Source: Ostrinia nubilalis (taxonomy: Eukaryota > Arthropoda > Insecta > Lepidoptera > Crambidae). From it: a stretch of 64,000 nt of DNA. Both the position numbers and the translations under genes were made by a program. This document shows, in pieces, positions 47,530-58,500 of the stretch (position 1 is the first letter of the stretch; each line of letters starts with the position of its first letter). The stretch covers positions 2,790,001-2,854,000 of the forward strand of contig NC_087104.1 in NCBI RefSeq assembly GCF_963855985.1, written 5' to 3'. The notes beneath the pieces were generated by a model. The model had not been told where the DNA came from. It did not search any database and was given only the letters and a program-made list of their open reading frames with translations.

Positions 47530-49944
47530 TAATAGTGTCAACCACTCAACTAAATACTAATTCCTTCTCGTGTATTTGTTTGCAAACTATTACTATAATA
47601 ACGTACTAAATATAAATAAGTATACGTGGATATCTGTTATTGTCTTTCTTGCATAGTATTAAGAGTAACATTTTTCTATCATAACGAAATAAACGCAACA
47701 CATGACAAGACAACCCTAGCGCGACGGCCGAGCGTGCGAGCGAGATAGGTATGCAAAGCGAGGTACATACATGAGTTTACCTTCTGTTATATTTTGTGCC
47801 GCTAATCAACGCTAAATTTTGTCAGTGTGTGCGTGCGCGCCGCATACGTATTGGCGCGCTCACATACAAAACCGCGCTCGGGCGTTTCTATGAAGATGAC
47901 CTACGCATTTGTATTTACTCTGGTATTACTTCAGGACCTACAGATCAAGACAGTCTACCTACTTACCTATTAGTAGGTACTTACACAGTATACACTACCT
48001 ACTACACACATCTTTTTAATAAGCTGTTATCCCTTTTAACTTATTTAGTTACTTAAGTAATACATAAATGCGAAAGTAACGCTTTCACGCATAACGAACG
48101 AAATTTGGTATACATAGAGATAGTTTGAGTCCCGGTAAAGAACATAAAATAGTTATCCCGGTTTTTGAAAAAGGGAAAAGTTAAAGGGAAGATTATGAAA
48201 GTTAGCTGTCTACCAAAGCAAGTACCTACCTATAAGTAACTCAAGCTTTTGATGACTAAACCTTCTATATTACCTGTTACAATATCCAATTTGTACATTA
48301 TTGCACTTTATGCTGACATTTTGGTGCCAATGAAGCAACAATAACACTGGTCAACAAAAAAAATAAAATTGTTTGTTTCCTGTGATATTTTTTCTGTTTC
48401 TATCTCAAATTGACGCATATTTTTTAAATATGGAAACAGTTTTTCTCTAACAGCTTTTGTTTTTAAGTTATAGCTATCTACCCTCATTTAATATTATGAA
48501 TATGTTTCGTTATGAAGATGTTGTGTGCTTAATCCAGATGGCTTCTGCTATGTTTGTGGTAAATATAATATTTGAAAAACATCGAAAACCTCTATCGGAC
48601 TGGATGAAAACTGCGTAACATCGATACTTTAATATAAATATTTGAAATTAAGTAATCAAGACCACAAATGGGTCATTTGTGTTCTGAGAATAGGTCGGCC
48701 ATTCTCAAGTTAGCTAGTTTTTACGTGTCCGGGCTGTTAAATCCTTAAAAATGACAAATTAGAGACATGCAAGTATTTTTATGTCTTACTTAACAACCTT
48801 ATCCAGTTGTGCATTATATCATAGGCCTCTATTTTAAGTATAAGTGGCTAAATTTATTTCATGAACCTCTGTTCTCTAATTACCGTGACGCGTCCGCACA
48901 CCGACTTAATGTTAAAAGTTGGCTGTAATTTTTATGTCGTATAGATTTGAGTTACTCCATTCAACATTTTAAAAAGTATAAAAGATTGTCTTATGCATAG
49001 CAAAATATCTATTCAATAGAACCATTCTGTAAATAATTATAATTAAAAAACTTCTTGTCCGAGCTAAAGTCCTAATTACCGTTACGTTTTCTGTTTGTGG
49101 TCATACTAGCCTAAATAATAGTATTTGAGACATCATCACCGCGCGCAGCGCTAGCCCTTAGTTAGTGCCTTGACCTGTTAGCAAGTGAATGTCTATTGCG
49201 TTGGCGTACCGTCGATGAATTAGCGTAAGTGTATAATTACCGTATCTTTGGTTTTCAATTTTCCTAATTACCATGTCCTTAGTTTTAAATTAGATTTATA
49301 AAGGTAAATCCACATTGTTAATTTAAATAGAAACAGAACTTTGGCCTCCGTACATTGTAGTAAGACAGTATTTGCATACCCTGTAGCTTTTGGAAATTTT
49401 GAAGAAAAACTATCGTATTATAATTTCCATGGACTAATTACCATATATTTATAATCACCGTTGTATGAAATTATTACTTATAAATTTCACTCACGATTGA
49501 ATACGTATGATGAAAAAATACCTAGGCTTTCGCATAATATCTTTACGGACTTTTCTTCCAATCTGACATCAAAATTTTGAAAAGCTTTTGGTTAGAGTTA
49601 CCTCTAAATAGATTCAATTTTATGACGAATGTTCAGCTTCAGTTGCTGCATGGTTGTTGGATTATAGAGTATACTCAACTTTTAAGGTAACCCCACAATA
49701 AGAAGTTTGCGAGTAAAATCAGGGCTTCCTGATGGCCTTGTGTGAAGTTTTTTTTTAAATGTCTCGTACCAGCTATTTATTTTTACTATTAATAACATTG
49801 ATATTTGCATGATATTATAATTAATTAATATTATACTATTAAAATCTATCCATATTACCTTCGCCCTGAGAAGAAGAGATCGTCCAACAGTAACACTCAA
49901 CCTGGCGTGAACACATTAAGAACAAAAAGGAACAAATGAACAGA

Positions 49945-50062
49945 CAACGGGCCTTTTCAAGGCGAGAGTGCATAAGCACTATGTGCCATCCTAGACTGCA
50001 TCCCACTTAACACCAGGTGCGATTGTGGTCAAATACCTGCCTTGTTGTGCATAAAAAAAACT
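49945..50062 (+). repeat. LINE 3' tail
   Basis: TTTTCAAGGCGAGAGTGCAT, AACACCAGGTGCGATTGTGG, ATACCTGCCTTGTTGTGCAT and a run of A: the same retrotransposon 3' end as at 36,990-37,130. Confidence 0.6.
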
Positions 50063-51275
50063 TCGTGATATGCAATGGACACTGGGCAGAAGAAGCCTGG
50101 AGAACGGCTGATTTACAAATGCCTCTCAAATATAGAAACACTTCAACGTTTTCAAAATAAATATTAAAAATCTTGAACTGTGCACCTTGGTTTACAAAGT
50201 CCACTGAAGTGCATGAATACCTGGAGATACCAAACATCAAAGAGGATGTAGAAAAGTCTTGTAAAGCTTACAAACAAAGACTTCAGCGTCATGAAATCTG
50301 CTTGCTGCAACCCTTCTAAATTCTGATTCTGACTCTACATTCAGGCTCAGGAGAAAGCGAATAGAATCAATCTGAAAACTTATTGTAAAAGAATCGAGGT
50401 GATACATCATGGGATGTGCAGAGCCGGAACTGTTATTATTACCAATTCAATCCAATAGAGACGTTTGGCTTAATTTATTTTATTGTGTTTAATACTGTAG
50501 TAATCTCATGTTGATAGCCCAATAAAAATAAATAAATAAATAAATCTGATCATGGCTGATAGCTGATCGACGATAGATTAAAAAGAGGTAAAAAAACCAC
50601 AAATATAAATAATTGATATTATATGCATGTCCGAAAAGACAAAGTGAGACCTGATCCATTATCTGTATCCATCGTTTGTACCACATGTAAAGCAAATAAA
50701 TGATGATTCAGATTCTGATTCAGCTAAATGCTCTCATTTGAAGTGTGATACGTAGCCCCATCTTGCTGAAACTAAGTATTCCTATTATAGCCTCGATTCT
50801 TGCAGTATACTGAAAATATCTTGATTCAATAAATAATAAAATTAGTGTTTTTCTTTTTACAAAGGGTTAATAAGAGTACCTACAATGTTTTTATGACTAC
50901 TTGTATACAATTTAGATATTGCTTTTTTGTTATTTTACATAACTTTCTAATTACCGTTAGATAAAGTATTATCCTTATCTAATTACCGTGATCATAAAAT
51001 TTTTGAGTCTCATTTACGCGAAAACCACTTTGAATAATTTGACGCCTTTATGATTGTTAAATTCGTACTTTTCAGGTGTTTTATATTTAAATGCGTTTAA
51101 GTCAATTAAGCCAAATTTCAAAAATGATACGGTAATTAGGCTGAGAACGCCTTATCGTGAGAATGACCGAGGTAACATCTTTTAGGCCAACAAGGGGGCT
51201 ACACAAAATTCCGGTTCCATGTGTCTCTGGAATAGTCGTAACAAACAATAGCATTGGTTACAAAAAAAATTACCA

Positions 51276-51880
51276 GTGCGGCTTCCCGCACACACAACTT
51301 TTAGCTCTTCGCCTAAAGTTGATACAAACAATTTTATAAACGTGCCTTTAGTTGGCCAAGACCGTATCACCGCACTTCCACCACTTTATATTAAGCTCGG
51401 CATCTTGAAAAAGTTTGTGAAGGCGCTTGACAAAAGTGACGAATGTTTTAATTTTCTTTCACGCAATTTTTCAGGAATAAGCACAGAAAACTTAAAAGCT
51501 GGTAATTTTTGATGGGACTCACATTAGGCAACTGGTGAATGATCGTTATTTTAAGAAATCAATTAGTGAAGTCCAGTCCTAAGCTTAAAATGATTTTTTT
51601 TGGTTATAAGTAATTTCCTAAGCAAAAAGAGATTGTTGAGAGCATGCTATCCAACTTGCAAGAGCTAGGGTGCAACATGGGCATAAAAATATACTTCATG
51701 TACTCGCATTAACATCGATTTCCACAAAATGTGGGTGATTTTAGTGAGGAGCAGGATAAAAGTTTTCATTGGAATTTTCTGACAATGGAAGAAGGTTATC
51801 AGGGGCGTGGTGCTCATATATGAATGGCAGACCATTGCTGGAGTTTGCAACGAGATCTACTCAAACTTGCCTATTAAAGG
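51276..51880 (+). pseudogene. Decayed ORF of a multicopy arthropod protein family of unknown function
   Basis: Segments in shifting plus-strand frames read LPPLYIKLGILKKFVKALDK (from about 51,377), then DGTHIRQLVND, then VGDFSEEQDKSFHW, LTMEEGYQGRG, and MADHCWSL near 51,850. I recall a large arthropod family with the order LPPLHIKLG, FPENCGDxSEEQ, RYQGRW, MMADYCWSL, found in many near-identical copies and usually unannotated. Here at least two frameshifts and several stops break it. It lies inside the possible TIR element 48,344-52,589, suggesting the family is transposon-encoded; that link is inference. Confidence 0.6.
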
Positions 51881-52023
51881 AAATCATATAAAAGATCATT
51901 TGCTAGTGTTCAATAGAAATTTTGTTAGCACAATGTATAATTTTTCGTATTTTTTTGTCAAAATAATAAAACTCTATATTTTAAAAAGTAAAGCTGTTGG
52001 CGATCTCCCAGTATTTTTTTCAT

Positions 52024-52511
52024 CAGTGTTGCCAGAAGGTTACTTTTGTAACCTTTTAGGTAACTTTTGAACTGCATTGGTTACTTTTAGGTTACACTAA
52101 TGAAAAGGTTACTTTTAGGTGATTTTTCAGAAATTGTAGAATTAACTTTTACAGGTTATTCAGTAAAAAATATTAATAGTGTCAATTTAAAAATTATGTC
52201 ATAAACTGCATTTAAACATGAATGTGATTTATTATTTGTTAAAAAAATGAGTTATAGCGAATGTTTTTCGATAATAAAACGCAAATCCAGGAAACGTTTT
52301 TATACGACCGGTCACTTTTCGGTCTTCATGGAACAAAATTTCGTATTTAGGTAAAAGATAGATAGATAGATAGATTGATGATCAATTGTATTCATTTTCG
52401 CACTTCGCATTGTCGCTCCGCCCCCCCCGTATGAAGGTTACTTTTTATTCAAAAAGGTTACATTTTTTTATATTTCTGGTAACTTCTGACAAGACCCGAC
52501 TGGCAACACTG
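52024..52511. mobile_element. hAT MITE copy A, 8-bp TSD TTTTTCAT
   Basis: TTTTTCAT precedes and follows the element exactly. Ends CAGTGTTGCCAGAAGGTTAC and CCCGACTGGCAACACTG. The left arm repeats AGGTTACTTTT several times. A (GATA)n tract lies at 52,350. Copy B at 52,772 is the same element in the opposite orientation. Confidence 0.85.
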
Positions 52512-52640
52512 TTTTTCATAATCAGGGCCATAGAAATACCCAATAACAGAAAAAAAAATTAAAGGAAAAAAACATGTGTTGACCAGTGTAATCAGTTTAC
52601 CTCAAGACCTACATTCGAGAATCGTAACAGAATGTCAGTG

Positions 52641-52770
52641 GGTCTAGACAAAGTGCAAATTATAATCGCAAACCAGTCGAAAAGTGGTCGAAAAGCCCCT
52701 TTTTTGTATGGAGTTTTGACGGATTCGATTTTCGATTCGATAAAAAAGTGCGTTTTGTCTAGGGGGGCAG
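52641..52770. mobile_element. MITE with GGTCTAGACAAAGTGC ends
   Basis: GGTCTAGACAAAGTGCAAAT at left, GTGCGTTTTGTCTAGGGGGG at right, imperfectly inverted. Same family as 40,711-40,983 in the opposite orientation. Copy B of the hAT element entered its right border. Confidence 0.65.
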
Positions 52771-52899
52771 GCAGTGTTGCCAGTCGGGTCTAGTCAGAAA
52801 TTACCAGAAATATAAAAAAAGTAACCTTTTTGAATCAAAAGTAACCTTCATACGGGGGGGGGGGGGGGGGGGTGGTGCGGAGCGATGATTGTGTAAGGT

Positions 52900-53716
52900 C
52901 ACGGTAATACTATCTATACAGTATTCCAACTCGGCCATATTTTTGAAATAAATGTCAACAGCCGAGCGGTACGTCACCGTATGACAACATGCGATAGGGC
53001 TGCCCACCTACGGACCCTATTTTCACTACATCTGCCTACTTAGAATTTCTATCTAGTTTTGTGAGTGTATTTTGTGATTGTAATTTTTTTTTTATTTTGA
53101 CAAACAAAATACTTTGTGAATGAAATAGGATAAAAATGCATGTTGTCTTGTCATTAGTAGATTTAACTAAAAAAAATATTTGTGTTAAGATTTAGTAACA
53201 AATGTTATAAATTTGCGGCCGTAAAATGTATGCTCCTCGACCGAGGCGTACAAAATGCTTGATTTATTATACAGAGTGTTGGGTAAATGGGTTTATAAGC
53301 AGACACTAGCCCATGTTAACGTGTGCATATAAATGGTATGGTGAAGTCAGAAATGTTATATCAGCATTTTAATAATTTAAATTTTCATACAAATCTGATT
53401 TTATATGAAAATTTAAAAAAATATGATATCACTGACTACACCATACCATTTACAATATAATGTTAATATGGGCTAGTCGGCTTATAAGCCCATTTACCTA
53501 ACACCCTGTATAAATAGGTACTTGTAATTATTTTTTATAAAAACAACACTTACTGTTTACAAAACAACACATCGTCAGTTTATTACTGTGACACATTCGC
53601 GACACCCCCGACTTTTGCATGTCGAGCGCATACCGAGATTTGAATTTCGAAGGAAAGCTCACGTTTCGTCCGTTTATATGAAGTTACAATACTTACTGTA
53701 TGATAGTATTACCGTG
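52900..53716. mobile_element. TIR element inside hAT copy B, 7-bp TSD GTAAGGT
   Basis: CACGGTAATACTATC and GATAGTATTACCGTG are perfect 15-bp inverted ends; GTAAGGT flanks both sides (52,893-52,899 and 53,717-53,723). CpG-rich words lie near both ends, as in the THAP-type elements here. No ORF. A 7- or 8-bp duplication with CA-starting ends could be P- or hAT-like. Confidence 0.75.
53272..53508. mobile_element. TA-flanked MITE, innermost
   Basis: CAGAGTGTTGGGTAAATGGG with TA outside faces CCCATTTACCTAACACCCTG with TA outside. The whole element folds back with about 90-bp arms (ACCATACCATTTA against AAATGGTATGGT). Confidence 0.75.
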
Positions 53717-54371
53717 GTAAGGTTGTTCATTTCATGGATGGAAAATGAATACAATTGATCATCTAAATTCGAAAAGTGGCCAGTCGTATATAAACGTTTC
53801 ATGGATTTGCGTTTTATTATCGAAAAACATTCGCTAAAACTCATTTTTTTTAACAAAATATAATTAATCAAATTCAAGTTTAAATGCACTTTATGACATA
53901 ATTTTTAAATTGTCACTATTAATATTTTTTACTGAATAACCTGTAAAGTTAATTCTACAATTTCTGAAAAATCACCTAAAAGTAACCTTTTCATTAGTGT
54001 AACCTAAAAGTAACCACAGCAGTTCAAAAGTAACCTAAAAGGTTACAAAAGTAACCTTCTGGCAACACTGGGGGCAGGTCTAGTAAATGCTTGTATTATA
54101 ATTGGCATTAAGGTTTCAAAACAGCAATTTTATTTAGGAAAATTGCTTGGTAAAATAGGAGGTTACAAATTCTAACAATCCTATTGTGTTGTGTTGTGTC
54201 CAATAAGGCAATATAGTTTATAGTTTACCACAATCAAATTAATGGAATATTAGCCTAAAGTTCATACGCTTTCCAAACGGGTTGGGGACTAATATTTAGT
54301 AAATTAATTACGTTTTTTAAGTTTTTTTACTTTCAAGTGAATTTTTAAACGAAACGCAACTGTCAACATAC

Positions 54372-55172
54372 CATGAAGCTAAAGATAAAAATGGAGGGCA
54401 AAGTTGGAACAAAAACTTGAGTCAAATACCTACTTATATCTATCTCGCTCTCTGCGGCCCTACCTCTCTTTTTAGTGTGAACTGTAGTATTGCTATCTTC
54501 TGATTTAAATCTCCTTGTAAATTCTTCGAAATAGCCAATTCACTAACCAAATCAGAAGTTAAAAAATAAATAATTAATATTTGAAACTAAGATTACCTAG
54601 TTAAATAAAAAATCACAAAATTGTCGGCCATTTAGGCTTAATGTGTTGGCGAATCAGGGAATTACAATCCCAATTCCTGGGTAATCGGTACCATGTGGCA
54701 ACATCGGCCCAATCTGGCCCATCATGGCGGTTGTTTACTATTTTGTTTATTAAGCAGTTAATTTCGTTTGAGATTGTTTACAGGAAATAATCATTGTTTT
54801 ATCACAAGAATTGGTGCAAAATTTTGTAGTGCGTGGTTGCGGTAGTACGTGGTGTCCTGGAAGTGACATAAGATTCCACGCGTAAGTGTTTATTTCGTGA
54901 TTTCCGACATTGGATCATTGTAAACATTTTTCACATTTTTTACAGTAATTTCTTCCTAAAACGTTTTACCGCTAATTACACTTATCATTTTTAATGATAC
55001 CTATGTCAAGAAATAAAGATTTTACATTGGTTTCATTGAATTTGAGCAATTTTATATTTTTTGTTTATTTAGAAAGAGCGAGTCTGCCCACAGAGAGCGA
55101 GATAGTGATACTTAGTTTGTGCTTCAAGTAGGTATTCGGAGTGTGGCCTCCATTTTTATCTGTAGCTTCATG
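54372..55172 (+). mobile_element. P-like element, 801 bp, 8-bp TSD CAACATAC
   Basis: CAACATAC stands directly before and after. Ends CATGAAGCTAAAGATAAAAA and its complement with one difference; the arms continue to ATGGAGG. P-element ends also start CATGA and duplicate 8 bp (established). Internally, 54,827-54,881 reads VVRGCGSTWCPGSDIRFHA, with C-x4-C and FH as in a THAP domain, then a GTAAGT donor (54,882). No ATG is in frame, so the exon is decayed or has an upstream partner. It ends 400 bp before the start codon of phosphatase copy 2. Confidence 0.75.
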
Positions 55173-55572
55173 CAACATACCATGACATTGACATTGACAG
55201 ATACAGCCAACGTCAACATCAGCCGATGTTGCTTGTTTGTATTTTCAAACGAGTTATCTTTGTATTTGTACTAATATTTAAGGAGTTTTACATGTTAACG
55301 AGTGCCTAATATGCGATAATAAATGTATACCTATCGCTAAAACCCATTATACCGTTATAGACCAATTATTATAACGGTAAAATTTATGCAACAAAGATGT
55401 TCCAACAGTGCGTTACATGATCGAAAGCCTCGGTGTTATTTTTACATTTATGATATAATCTTATTAAGTAAGATGATTCAGTGATATGTAGTTTGTCCAG
55501 TAAAGTAATAAGCTAGTCACGAGAAAGGTTAGCTACTAAGTGCGAGGTTAATTTGGTAATATTCCGGTCGAA

Positions 55573-58500
55573 ATGGATAGAGTAAAGTTATTGTGGTCTA
55601 AAACAAATCGGTGGCATAGAGGTATGTACTTCATTTATTTATTATTACATTATTTTCTCTAGAAGTTCAAGGAAAAAAAATCTAAGAGAGAGATTATAGC
55701 AGAATTATTATAGAGGTTATAACTTAGAGAAAACTAAAATTTACCGTTGTTTAAATAAATAAACTATATGTACAGACGACAGCACATTGAGACTATATTT
55801 TTTTATTGTAAACTCATCTCTATTACAATACTACAAGACCCTTAGGCTTGTTGGGCTACCGTCTCTACATAAAATGTAGATCAAGATTTACAATCTTAGT
55901 AGCAGTACATTTCTAGAATAAATACTTACATTGTTATTTAAATAGACTTGTATATTGTTATCTCATTCTCACTACTATTTAGCATACTAGGTAACTAACT
56001 ATTATCCTGTATGGCTTTGAATATGTAATTTGTATTTACAAATACCTAATATTATTTTAAAAAAAATACATACTTTTTCAGTAATTCTGATCCTTCTGAT
56101 CGTGGAACTCCGCCTGCTTCCCAGCCGTCAACTGGGCTTCTACTGCAACGATCCAGCGCTCTCGCACCCTTTCACTGGCGATACAATTAGTTGGAAGTGG
56201 CTACTGGCGACTGTTGTGTTTCTACCGTTAGTTGTTGTAAGTAAATCACTCTTCCTTCTTCTTCTTTTCGTGTCGACAAGAAACCTACACAGTGTCACCC
56301 CAAAACTCTGCCAAAAAAATCCTCCTGAGTGCAGTTGTTTGGGCACTCAGGGCACGACATCAGGTGCTTCATCGACTGGGGAACAAAACCGCACCTGCAC
56401 TCCTTATGTATCCCTCTTCCTTATGTATGTTCTACCAAGTCTAATAAAGTAACAATACTGCACTACTTTTTTTACCTAACCTTAATAAGGTAATTTACGC
56501 CCTTATTTACAAACATGTATGAGATCTCACAGTGCGCGTTGACGCACAGGGTCACACACAGACCAATCACAGAGCTTTTTTTATGCAAGACAAGGCAGGT
56601 ATTTGACCGCAATCGCACCTGGTGTTAAGTGAGATGCAGTCTAGAATTTGATTTTCTGCTTCATTTAAGCAAGTATCGTATGTGAATATGGCACGGGTGT
56701 CTTGGTCTTGATTATGTACACATCATCATCATCATTTCAGCCATAGGACGTACACTGCTGATCATAGGCCTCCCCTAATGCTTTCCACGTTGATCGATTG
56801 GTCGCGGCCTGCGTCCAGCGCTTCCCTGCTACCTTTACGATGTCGTCGGTCCACCTTGTAGGTGGACGGCCCACGCTGCGATTTCCGGTACGGTACTTAA
56901 GTACACATAAAGAGTAATAACTATGAAAACTCTTTGTTTCAGTTACTTATTGTAGAAAGAGTATACAACAAGGACGATGCAGGGCGGTCAAAGGAACAAG
57001 CGTTGTGCTGGTACAAAGAATACATGTATGGTGTGCTGATTAACTTGATGGTGGTGCAGTTGTTGAAGATCCTCGTAGGAGAGCCAAGACCAGACTTCTT
57101 TGACACTTGCAATCCGCAAGAGGCTGGCACTTGTACCGGGTATGTTTTTTTAAATGTGTTTTTTCTTGTTACATGCTTCACCATCTTTAGAGCCACAATG
57201 GAATTGTATAAAATGTCCTCCATCAGCTCAAAAATATCTATATCTGCCTTACACCCTATACAGGGTGAAATTTTGTAAAAATCTTAATCTGTTTTCAAAA
57301 ATCTTTTAATGCAGTTCTCTTTCTTTTCAAAAATAAAGGAATGTTTTCTTTCAGTAACATTTTCTGTCTACAGTATTAAGAGTACTTTCCCTCCAGGTGG
57401 CATTACAAAATTCCACCCTGTATATTTGTTTAATCAATTACACACCATAATTATTATACTATTTATAAATGTGTCTCAATTTGTATTTTAATTATTTGAA
57501 TAAAACTTGTGGTAGAAGAAGTGTTTTGCATCAAATTTTACACCAGAACTATGCCCTAAGTTGCTGCAACCCACATAATAATGATAATAATTTTAAATAG
57601 ACATTGTTTCTTAATTTCAGGTCAGAATATGTGTCAAGCTACACTTGTCTGAAAACTCACTGGCTAAGTCAGTCAGATAAAAGCTTTCCTTCAGGCCACA
57701 CCTCCCTTGCTCTACACACCGGGTTTTTTATAGCTGTAAGTATTGTTAAAATCATTCTGTACTTCTAACTACCTGCCTGCCTTTGTAATAGTTTATAATT
57801 AAGTATTACAATTATTTCACTTTGAAAATATGATCGTAATTCAAAGACCAAACCAAAATTTGCTATCTAAAGATTTTAAGCCTATAGACAAAGTTTTAAT
57901 ATAATTTCGTGATCATCCTCACTTTGTAAGAGTTTATTATTTAAATAGATAAGAATTTGTTTTACAAATCATGTACAGACAATATCTCATTAAGCTAATC
58001 ATTTCGGTATCATGTTTAAGAGTGATTTTACAAACAAAAATATATTATAGTCAGATTTGCTATTGATACACTATTTATTTGCAAAATTCATTTATATTTA
58101 AGAAAGTTATTTAAATTATTTATCTTCGCAGTACTACCTCCATCAAAGAACGAAACGCCTGGTACGGTCGCGCGCTATACTCTGCGCGCAAGTACTAAGT
58201 ATAGTGAGCGCGGTGTACTGTGCGATATCCAGGATTACGGACCACAGGCACCACTGGTGGGACGTACTAGCCGGGGCCGCTTTGGGAGTCCCTATTCTGT
58301 TTTATACTGTGAGTATATCTATACTTATAATAAATCTGTAGAGAGGTCAGTTCTGTACATGAAATATATTTTCAAAATAACTGTCAGGGGGTGATTAGTG
58401 ATCGATACTGATGCCAAAATTGCAATCAGTAAAATTTTTGTCTGTCTGTCTGTCTGTCTGTATGTTCCTTATAGAAACAAAAACTACTAGACGGATTTTA

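Larger units (their letters stand above)
46885..47925 (+). mobile_element. P-superfamily-like element with THAP first exon
   Basis: Inverted ends TACCAGAGTAAATACAAAT at both sides, with a second shared subterminal block, ACAAAATATAACAGAAG (left about 46,925, right about 47,785, inverted). Inside the left end is a CpG-rich leader and then a short exon that starts a THAP zinc-binding domain (47,126-47,232). THAP plus TIRs points to a P-like transposon. The rest of the transposase is absent, and a Helitron sits at 47,334. A clean target duplication was not found; CTGTAGG/CCTACAG just outside may be the true outer ends. Confidence 0.6.
48344..52589. mobile_element. Possible unclassified TIR transposon, 4.2 kb
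   Basis: ACACTGGTCAACA at 48,344 is inverted at the right as TGTTGACCAGTGT ending at 52,589. Both inner flanks are A-rich, with CCTGTGATATT-like and AACAGAAAAAAA tracts. Between the ends the word CTAATTACCGT (with small changes) recurs at about 48,877, 49,071, 49,234, 49,264, 49,435, 50,948 and 50,978. A decayed coding region lies at 51,276-51,880. Later insertions inside include a LINE tail (49,945) and a hAT copy (52,024-52,511). No target duplication was recognised, so the limits are provisional. Confidence 0.45.
52772..54070. mobile_element. hAT element copy B, 8-bp TSD GGGGCAGG
   Basis: GGGGCAGG lies at both borders (52,764-52,771 and 54,071-54,078). Ends CAGTGTTGCCAGTCGGG and GAAGGTTAC complement followed by TGGCAACACTG. 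Collinear with copy A read backwards, but 0.8 kb longer because of the insertion at 52,900-53,716. A run of about 18 G at 52,855 replaces a short C/G run of copy A. Confidence 0.85.

Noticed and set aside
56030..56452. Reading the 140-codon frame as a single-exon gene
   Set aside because: Only 56,082-56,236 is coding: the acceptor and donor fit copy 1 exactly, and the downstream part is a dispersed repeat.
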